DNA from: Planctomycetota bacterium
Lineage (GTDB): Bacteria; Planctomycetota; UBA8742; JACQVU01
DNA length: 11,677 nt
Reading direction: 5' to 3'
Assembly (NCBI GenBank): GCA_016209585.1
Contig: JACQVU010000396.1
Coordinates: forward strand, 1-11,677
Under the pieces are notes generated by a model. The model made no database searches and was not told where the DNA came from. It was given only the letters and a program-made list of their open reading frames with translations. The position numbers and the translations under genes were made by a program. Positions 7,641 through 11,677 of the stretch are shown here, piece after piece (the stretch's first letter is position 1; every line of letters begins with the position of its first letter).

Positions 7641-7919
7641 ATGCCCGTTCCAACTCTGGCCGACGCATGGCATGTGCGCGACCATGTGATACATGTCGTC
7701 TTCACGGACGGCGTCGAGGCGGACCTCGACCTCCGCGACGAACTCTGGGGCGAGGTCTTTGAACCTCTGAAAGATGTCGCGCGGTTTCGGACCATGCGGT
7801 TCGACCGTGAACTCAACACCGTGACGTGGAACACCGGCGCCGATTTCGCCCCGGAGTTCCTGTATGAGCGAGCCGCGGCGTCACGCGGGATGACTTCGCG
7901 CCGCGGCGGCGACCACTGA
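7641..7919 (+). CDS. DUF2442 domain-containing small protein
   Basis: A 92-residue protein matching the DUF2442 pattern. It opens with a strand carrying the VxFxDG motif (HVVFTDGVEADLDL, 18-31), continues with LWGEVFEPLKDVARFRTMRFD (35-55) and ends in the family signature WNTGADFAPEFLYE (63-76). Most DUF2442 proteins end soon after this signature. Here about 16 extra residues (AAASRGMTSRRGG and DH) follow, and the final two codons and stop come from a 7-bp repeat array. In many bacteria DUF2442 genes sit beside DUF4160 or RelE-like genes in toxin-antitoxin-like pairs. No such partner is visible in the 132 bases upstream or in the convergent gene downstream. The molecular function of the family is not firmly established, and no role is claimed here. 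The family call is confident; the biological role is open. Confidence 0.85.
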   Translation: MPVPTLADAWHVRDHVIHVVFTDGVEADLDLRDELWGEVFEPLKDVARFRTMRFDRELNTVTWNTGADFAPEFLYERAAASRGMTSRRGGDH

Positions 7920-7945
7920 CCACTGATGACCGACAACTGACACCT
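7911..7945. repeat. Degenerate 7-bp tandem array overlapping the DUF2442 stop
   Basis: Five consecutive heptamers start at 7911, 7918, 7925, 7932 and 7939. The first two are identical GACCACT; the others are related (for example GACAACT). The DUF2442 stop codon (7917-7919) spans the first boundary. The rest forms most of the 48-base gap to the convergent lipoprotein gene. Similar short-period CACTGAC-type strings occur between genes in assorted bacterial genomes, as I recall without having checked. Confidence 0.75.
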
Positions 7946-7967
7946 GCAAAGGCCCCCGACCCACGCC

Positions 7968-8807
7968 CTACTCGTGCCACCAGGTCGCCGCGCCGGCGGA
8001 AGAAGCGTCCACCTCGAACCACTCCTCACCGCCGCCGCACGGGCAGGAGAGGGCGAAGGCGGCGCGCTGCTCGAAGATGTCCCGGAGATCGATGACGCGG
8101 GTCTCGTGGGCCGGCACCGTCACCTCCCACCCCTCCTCCCAGCGTTTGCGGGAGAGGCCCAGCGCCTCGTCCCACCACTGGTAGTCGGGCGTGATCACGA
8201 TGGCGTGGTCCATGCGGTTGCGCACCGTCAGCAAAAGGTCGTAGGTCAGCGCGAAGGGAATCGCGGCTTCGTCCAGGTGCGGCGGGCCGCAGTCGCAGTC
8301 AACGTCGGTCTCGACCACGAAAAAGAAGACCCCGGGGCCGATCCAGTACGAGCGGTCGGGCAATTCCACCTCCAGGCCGGTCACCTCGCTCGTCTCCCCG
8401 GCCCGCAGCGTCAAGAGCCGCATCTCACCGAGTGGCAGATCGAACGGGTCAGCCAGCGTGTCGTACGACAGCCACACGCGGGCGCGGGCGTCGCGCGCCG
8501 TGGTGAGGCCCTGGTTGCAGACGGTGAACGCCAGGAGCGCCCGCTCGCCGGGCACGTAGGAGCCGCGGTCGCTGGCGAGGTCATCGACCCGCAGCCAGGC
8601 CTCGCGGCGCTCCGCCACTGGCGCCGCGCCCGGAACGGGGCTGAACGTGGTCGTGGTGACCACGGTCGTCACGGGGGCGGCCGGCTCCCATGCGACCGTT
8701 CCGGCGGCTGACGCGCCCAGCGCGGCGTGCGGCCCGGCCGTGCCGTCACAGGCGCCCGTGACCACGGTCAGCAAGGCCAACGTCGTGAATTTGGTGGAGG
8801 GTCGCAT
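7968..8807 (-). CDS. Secreted CARDB-like lipoprotein with two CxCG motifs
   Basis: A 279-residue protein starting at ATG (complement of 8805-8807), with CGGAG about six bases upstream. The frame stays open further upstream to 9197, but that part overlaps the radical SAM gene and a non-coding repeat. The N-terminus is a short lipoprotein-type signal peptide (KFTTLALLTVVTGAC) with C20 as the probable lipidated residue and Asp at +2. A Thr/Val/Pro-rich linker covers about 40-65. Residues about 72-190 resemble a CARDB or Ig-like beta domain (LLAFTVCNQGLTTARDARARVWLSYD, LRAGETSEVTGLEVELPDRSYWIG). A second beta-rich part follows (LLLTVRNRMDHAIVITPDY, VPAHETRVIDL). Two CxCG motifs occur, C171/C173 (VDCDCGPPH) and C255/C257 (LSCPCGGGEEW), and may hold a metal or disulfides. 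The reaction or ligand is unknown. The gene converges on DUF2442 and lies 170 bases downstream of the radical SAM gene on the same strand. Confidence 0.8.
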   Translation of the reverse strand: MRPSTKFTTLALLTVVTGACDGTAGPHAALGASAAGTVAWEPAAPVTTVVTTTTFSPVPGAAPVAERREAWLRVDDLASDRGSYVPGERALLAFTVCNQGLTTARDARARVWLSYDTLADPFDLPLGEMRLLTLRAGETSEVTGLEVELPDRSYWIGPGVFFFVVETDVDCDCGPPHLDEAAIPFALTYDLLLTVRNRMDHAIVITPDYQWWDEALGLSRKRWEEGWEVTVPAHETRVIDLRDIFEQRAAFALSCPCGGGEEWFEVDASSAGAATWWHE

Positions 8808-8916
8808 GGGTGGCTCCGGTGGGAGGCGGCGCACGGTCGCTCTCCGTGTCCGCCCTGGAGTCGAAAGCCGGGGCCGGGAATTTCCAGAAATCCGAGAAAA
8901 AACGCATCCACGCTTT

Positions 8917-8975
8917 TGGCCACAAGACAGAAGCCACAAGAACGGAGTTTGTGTTTCTTGTGCTTTTTGTGGCCA
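8917..8975. repeat. Lower-GC two-step inverted repeat (GGCCACAA / CACAAGAA type)
   Basis: TGGCCACAA (8917-8925) is complementary to TTGTGGCCA (8967-8975), and inside it CACAAGAA (8935-8942) pairs with TTCTTGTG (8955-8962). This gives a two-stem hairpin with short internal loops of unequal length. The stretch from about 8878 to 8975 is clearly poorer in GC than everything around it. It fills the gap between the radical SAM stop (8978) and the lipoprotein start (8807). Neither strand shows a convincing terminator T-tract after the stem. It resembles a dispersed intergenic element seen in many unrelated bacteria, as I recall without having verified it here. Confidence 0.75.
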
Positions 8976-8977
8976 GT

Positions 8978-10009
8978 CTACAGCGCGAACCGGTAGCCGC
9001 TCAGGCGGCAGGCGTGGCAGACGCCCTTGCAATTGTCCGTCTGGCCCAGGATCTCGCGGCGGGCGTGCTGATACTTTTCGCCGTTCCAGACGTCGTTGAA
9101 GGAGCCGTTGACCGCGTTGCCCAAGGCGAACCGCGAGTCGGGCACCGAACAGCAGGGCAGCACGCCGCCGTCCCAGTTGAACACCGTTTCGCGCCACGGC
9201 GACTTGCAGGGGGGGTCGGAGCGCGGCGCGTTTTGCGGCGCGAAGATGTTGTAGTCGGCGACGGTCGGCAGCCAGTGGCCGTCACGCTCCTTGGCCTGGT
9301 CGGCGGTCTCGAAAATCTCGCGCCCCATGTCGGTCCGCGCCAGTTGCACGCGCAGGATCACGCCGAGGTCCCGCGCCATCCGCCGCGCCTCCTCCACCTG
9401 GTGCTGGTTGTGGCGGAAGATGTGGAACAGCCAGATCACCTTGGCGGTGTGGTTGCGCCGCCGCTTCTTCGCGGCGGCCAGTTCACGCATGTTCTCGAAC
9501 ACCTTGTCGATCTTCCCGCCCACGCGGTAGCGTTCGTAGGTCTCCTGCGTGGTGCCGTCGCAGGAGACGAAGACCTTCTCGATGCGGTGGCGCATGATCT
9601 CGTCGGCCTGGCCGGGCTTCAGGATGTTGAGGTTGAGCGAGAGACGCACCTCCACCCGTTTCGCGCCGGCGTAGGCCAGCATCTTCATGAGGTCCTTGTT
9701 GAGCAGCGGCTCGCCCCAGTTGTAGAGCCGCACGAGCACGGCGTCGCGCCACGCCTGGTCCAGGATGCGCTGGAAGTTCTCGAACGTCAGCATCCCCTTG
9801 GGCGAGGGGTTGTCGGCCTGGCCCGTGGGGCAGAGCGGGCAGGCCAGGTTGCAGACGTTCCCCGGCTCGATGGTGATCTTCGCCGGCCGATAGGGCAGCC
9901 GCGACCACCTACACCGCATCGCGATCTCCGCCATCGCCAGGTTGTAGAGCCGGCGGGGCGTGTAGACGGCGAACAGGCGGCGAAGATGGGCGAAGGCGGC
10001 GGCCAGCAT
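8978..10009 (-). CDS. Radical SAM / SPASM-domain enzyme
   Basis: A 343-residue cytoplasmic iron-sulphur enzyme. The radical SAM CxxxCxxC motif is C53/C57/C60 (GNVCNLACPLCPTGQ) and binds the 4Fe-4S cluster that cleaves S-adenosylmethionine. NWGEP (97-101) is the GGEP-like SAM-contact motif. VFVSCDGTTQETYERYR (146-162) is the usual late strand of the barrel. A C-terminal SPASM region carries further cysteines for auxiliary clusters: C268 (PPCKSPW), C286/C287 (GVLPCCSVPDSRFALGN), C327, C331 and C334 (CKGVCHACR). The length and layout are normal and all key cysteines are present. The start is ATG (complement of 10007-10009), with GGGAG about ten bases upstream. Relatives act on peptides, cofactors or carbohydrates, and the substrate cannot be read from sequence. 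No small precursor-peptide gene or recognition domain is adjacent. The neighbours are a TPR-like protein upstream and a CxCG lipoprotein downstream. Confidence 0.93.
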   Translation of the reverse strand: MLAAAFAHLRRLFAVYTPRRLYNLAMAEIAMRCRWSRLPYRPAKITIEPGNVCNLACPLCPTGQADNPSPKGMLTFENFQRILDQAWRDAVLVRLYNWGEPLLNKDLMKMLAYAGAKRVEVRLSLNLNILKPGQADEIMRHRIEKVFVSCDGTTQETYERYRVGGKIDKVFENMRELAAAKKRRRNHTAKVIWLFHIFRHNQHQVEEARRMARDLGVILRVQLARTDMGREIFETADQAKERDGHWLPTVADYNIFAPQNAPRSDPPCKSPWRETVFNWDGGVLPCCSVPDSRFALGNAVNGSFNDVWNGEKYQHARREILGQTDNCKGVCHACRLSGYRFAL

Positions 10010-10025
10010 CCGGCATGCGCTCCCG

Positions 10026-10086
10026 GGATCGCGGCGCCCACCTCCCGGCGTCCCGACGCCGGGGAGGGCCGGGGCGAGGGCGATCC
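10026..10086. repeat. Compound palindrome in the leader of the radical SAM gene
   Basis: GGATCGC (10026-10032) is complementary to GCGATCC (10080-10086). Between them CCTCCCGGCGTC (10041-10052) pairs with GACGCCGGGGAGG (10055-10067), with a single bulged base and a tiny loop. On the - strand this lies between the TPR-like stop and the radical SAM start, immediately upstream of its ribosome site. It may be a palindromic dispersed element or an RNA structure in the leader. Confidence 0.6.
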
Positions 10087-10116
10087 GCGTCTCCCGATAC
10101 CCTATGGTGGAGACGC
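10087..10116. repeat. 8-bp perfect inverted repeat GCGTCTCC / GGAGACGC
   Basis: Arms at 10087-10094 and 10109-10116 flank a 14-base loop. It abuts the compound palindrome on its right and fills part of the 133-base gap between the two - strand genes. It could be a stem in the radical SAM leader or an operator-like dyad. No T-tract follows on either strand. Confidence 0.55.
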
Positions 10117-10142
10117 CGGTTGCGGAAAGCGGAATATCCGGC

Positions 10143-11039
10143 TCAGCCGAGGCGAGCCTGCGCCGCCGCTTCGAGGCGGGCGGCGTCAGCCAGGATGGTC
10201 TCGTCGCGGATGGTCGCGGCGGTCCGCGCGCCGACCCGCGCGCAGCGCAGCGCGTCGTTCAGATCGCCCCCGGCGAGGTGCAACTCGGCCCGCGCCAGGT
10301 AGGCGATGGCCATGTTGGCGTAGTCGCCAATGGCCTCCAGCGCGCCCGCGGCCTCGTCCAACTCCGCGCCGGCCGCGGGGTCGGATAGGTCGCTCCGCGC
10401 CTCCGCCAGCCGCAGCCGGCGGATGCCCAGGTGGGCGAGGTCACCCAGTTCGCGCGCCACGGTCACGGCGAAGGCCAGTTTCTCCGCGGCCTCCGCCGGG
10501 GCTGGAGCGGGCCGCAGCAGCAACGCCCGCCCCCATTCGGCGGCGGTGTGGCCCATGAAGAAGAGGTCCTCGGCGGCGCGGAAGCCTTCGAGCGCGCGAG
10601 ACAACTCGGCCCCGGCCTCGTCGAACTCGCGCGCGCCGATGAGGGCGTCGGCGCGCACCAGCCGCTCGTGGGCGTCGCGGGCGCGGGCGCGCGGCTCCGG
10701 TCCGCACTTCGCCACCAGGGGCAGGAAGTAGGTGAGGTAGCGCACCTGGGCGTCGAGCGCCCCGCTCACCAGCGCCTCCCGCGGGCCATCGGCCGTGAAC
10801 TCCTCCCGCCACCTGGTGAACAAGGTATACAACGCGGTCATCACGGAGAGCGCGCGCTGCTGGCCAGTGAGGTACCAGCCCAGCACCGGCTCCAGGTGGA
10901 TGAACTCGAACAGCGCCAACGGGTTCTCGCCGATGAGCGCCAGCGCCCCCGGCTCGTCGCGCGCGGCCAGACGGGCGTTCAGCGCCGCGAGGAACGACTC
11001 GCGCTGGATGGGGTGGTAGATGAGCGGCGAGCGCGGCAT
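10143..11039 (-). CDS. All-helical TPR-like protein of unknown function
   Basis: A 298-residue protein with no signal peptide, membrane segment or catalytic motif that I can identify, so it is probably cytoplasmic. The N-terminal 115 residues form a helical region without evident repeats (IYHPIQRESFLAALNARL, ALFEFIHLEPVLGWYL, LYTLFTRWREEF). From about residue 120 to the end the pattern is that of tetratricopeptide-like helix pairs. Examples are RADALIGAREFDEAGAELSRAL (129-150), AAEWGRALLLRP...AAEKLAFAVTVARELGD (166-200) and AYLARAELHLAGGDLNDALRC (246-266). Such proteins usually mediate protein-protein contacts. The start at 11039 has no strong ribosome site, but a TATAAT box lies about 43 bases upstream, consistent with a short leader. 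The opposite strand is open over much of the same stretch, but that frame lacks recognisable domains and is taken as a GC shadow. The gene may be co-transcribed with the radical SAM gene 133 bases downstream. Confidence 0.75.
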   Translation of the reverse strand: MPRSPLIYHPIQRESFLAALNARLAARDEPGALALIGENPLALFEFIHLEPVLGWYLTGQQRALSVMTALYTLFTRWREEFTADGPREALVSGALDAQVRYLTYFLPLVAKCGPEPRARARDAHERLVRADALIGAREFDEAGAELSRALEGFRAAEDLFFMGHTAAEWGRALLLRPAPAPAEAAEKLAFAVTVARELGDLAHLGIRRLRLAEARSDLSDPAAGAELDEAAGALEAIGDYANMAIAYLARAELHLAGGDLNDALRCARVGARTAATIRDETILADAARLEAAAQARLG

Positions 11040-11410
11040 GGCGTGGCGATGGGGCCGCTTCGGCGCGGCCCGTTCACACTCATTATAGACTGTGGCCCGC
11101 CCCGCGCGGCGCGGGAAGCGGGGCGCGGCGGCTTTCCGCGGGCGGTGACGCCTTACTCAGCGGGGGCGGCACGAAACGCCCACAAGCGGAACCGCCATGG
11201 GCGTTGCACGCGGGCGGGAACGCGGTGTTGCCGTGAACGCAGCCAACCTCGCTCCGTGAACCGCACAAGCCCGGCGGAGGATGTGCAACTTTTCACGCTC
11301 TTTCCTGGCGCGATTGGCTCGCGCGAAGCCCCGGCGCGCCTACCATCGACGTTGAGGGCGGCGTCGAGGTGGAGCGAGGCCGCCAAGGGGATGAGACGAC
11401 GAGGTGGGCC
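11040..11410. other. Divergent intergenic region between the TPR-like gene and the terminal lipoprotein gene
   Basis: These 371 bases separate two genes reading outward. The part next to the TPR-like gene holds a TATAAT on the - strand, and just upstream of it G/C palindromes (CCCGCGC/GCGCGGG around 11108, and GCCCCGC 11099-11105 with GCGGGGC 11118-11124). From about 11150 to 11400 the sequence is somewhat less GC-rich and shows no domain-bearing frame, RNA gene or convincing + strand promoter. Small frames on either strand have no ribosome site or recognisable product. Confidence 0.6.
11082..11087 (-). promoter_or_regulatory. Probable -10 box (TATAAT) for the TPR-like gene
   Basis: On the - strand these bases read TATAAT, a perfect sigma-70-type -10 hexamer in DNA of roughly 70% GC, which makes a chance match less likely. 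Transcription would begin near 11075, giving a leader of about 36 bases before ATG 11039. The expected -35 position, about 17 bases upstream, is G/C-rich and does not match TTGACA. The promoter would therefore be weak or need an activator. Confidence 0.45.
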
Positions 11411-11677
11411 ATGACCGCGAACGCCAACAACGCATCCAACGGCGCCCGGACGGGCGCGCCGGCCACGGGCGCGGGCCAGCGGTGGTCGATTTGGGCGCTG
11501 GGCGTTCGCGCCGCCCTGGCGTCGGCGGCCCTGGCGCTCGCATGGGCGACCGCGGCCTGCGACGGCGGCCTCACCGTGCTGCCCGCCCCCGTGGCGGTGG
11601 CGGCCCCCCAGTCGCCGGCGGCCCCGGCCCTTCCCGAGACCCCCGCCGCCCCCGTGGCCGCAGGCGGCGCGGCCACC
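11411..11677 (+). CDS. N-terminal part of a secreted lipoprotein with Pro/Ala-rich linker (3' end outside window)
   Basis: From ATG 11411 the frame is open for 89 codons to the last base of the window. GAGGTG lies five bases upstream as a plausible ribosome site. A polar N-terminus (MTANANNASNGARTG) leads to a hydrophobic segment WALGVRAALASAALALAWATAAC. C53 is the likely lipidated cysteine, followed by Asp-Gly-Gly. The visible remainder is a Pro/Ala/Val-rich low-complexity linker typical of exported proteins before their first folded domain. The long N-terminal region before the hydrophobic core is unusual, and an inner start is possible. The C-D-G context after the cysteine is the same as in the CARDB-like lipoprotein of this window. 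The function lies in the missing part. Confidence 0.6.
   Translation, partial: MTANANNASNGARTGAPATGAGQRWSIWALGVRAALASAALALAWATAACDGGLTVLPAPVAVAAPQSPAAPALPETPAAPVAAGGAAT

Noticed and set aside
8808..9197. N-terminal extension of the CARDB-like lipoprotein frame
   Set aside because: It would overlap the radical SAM gene and read through the low-GC inverted repeat. The ATG at 8807 has a ribosome site and opens directly onto a lipoprotein signal peptide.
8810..10558. + strand frame of 582 codons opposite the radical SAM gene
   Set aside because: The opposite strand has complete radical SAM and SPASM motifs. This frame has no domain and crosses an intergenic repeat.
11301..11346. Candidate + strand promoter (TTGGCT ... 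TACCAT) for the terminal lipoprotein
   Set aside because: Spacing of about 21 bases and poor hexamer matches make it unconvincing.
10431..11414. + strand frame of 327 codons opposite the TPR-like gene
   Set aside because: It has no domain or ribosome site and runs through the divergent intergenic region; the helical periodicity belongs to the - strand frame.
11293..11676. - strand frame of 127 codons at the right edge
   Set aside because: It is antisense to the lipoprotein signal peptide and linker, which has a ribosome site and a clear hydrophobic core plus cysteine.

Overview
The window is about 11.7 kb of very GC-rich DNA (roughly 70% by eye, with G or C at nearly every third codon position). 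It comes from a bacterium that is almost certainly diderm, because it encodes an outer-membrane-type polysaccharide export (OPX/SLBB) lipoprotein, a transmembrane FecR-domain protein and further secreted lipoproteins. A CHASE2 adenylate cyclase, FecR and SLBB proteins together with palindromic short-period intergenic repeats would fit a planctomycete/PVC-like, deltaproteobacterial-like or uncultured candidate phylum. The sequence alone does not settle which. No rRNA, tRNA, CRISPR, transposase or phage gene was seen.

Left part (1-7508, + strand). The 3' end of an unrecognised gene (1-396) is followed by a 146-base gap that is largely filled by a palindromic array of 9-bp units (418-506). Then comes a tight three-gene unit. 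It consists of a CHASE2 class III adenylate cyclase (543-3470), a membrane-anchored FecR/coiled-coil/NTF2-like protein (3467-6046, ATGA overlap with the cyclase) and a three-SLBB polysaccharide-export-type lipoprotein (6063-7508, 16 bases further on). By inference the unit joins an extracytoplasmic sensor with cAMP output, a periplasm-spanning FecR protein and an envelope export or anchoring component. No polymerase, chain-length regulator or glycosyltransferase lies beside them here.

Middle (7509-7967). A foldable G/C-rich spacer precedes a small DUF2442 gene (7641-7919, +). The 3' end of that gene runs into a degenerate 7-bp repeat array (7911-7945), which also forms part of the gap to the next, convergent gene.

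Right part (7968-11039, - strand). Read in transcription order, this holds a helical TPR-like protein (11039-10143), a radical SAM/SPASM enzyme (10009-8978) and a CARDB-like lipoprotein with paired CxCG motifs (8807-7968). The gaps of 133 and 170 bases carry palindromes, including a two-armed inverted repeat of markedly lower GC. A TATAAT box sits just upstream of the TPR-like gene. On the other side of a 371-base divergent spacer, a lipoprotein gene starts on the + strand at 11411 and runs off the end of the window.

The items most worth a second look are the palindromic 9-bp array in the leader of the cyclase operon, the roughly 235-residue helical insertion inside the CHASE2 sensor, the cyclase-FecR-SLBB combination itself, and the CxCG lipoprotein next to an orphan radical SAM enzyme.
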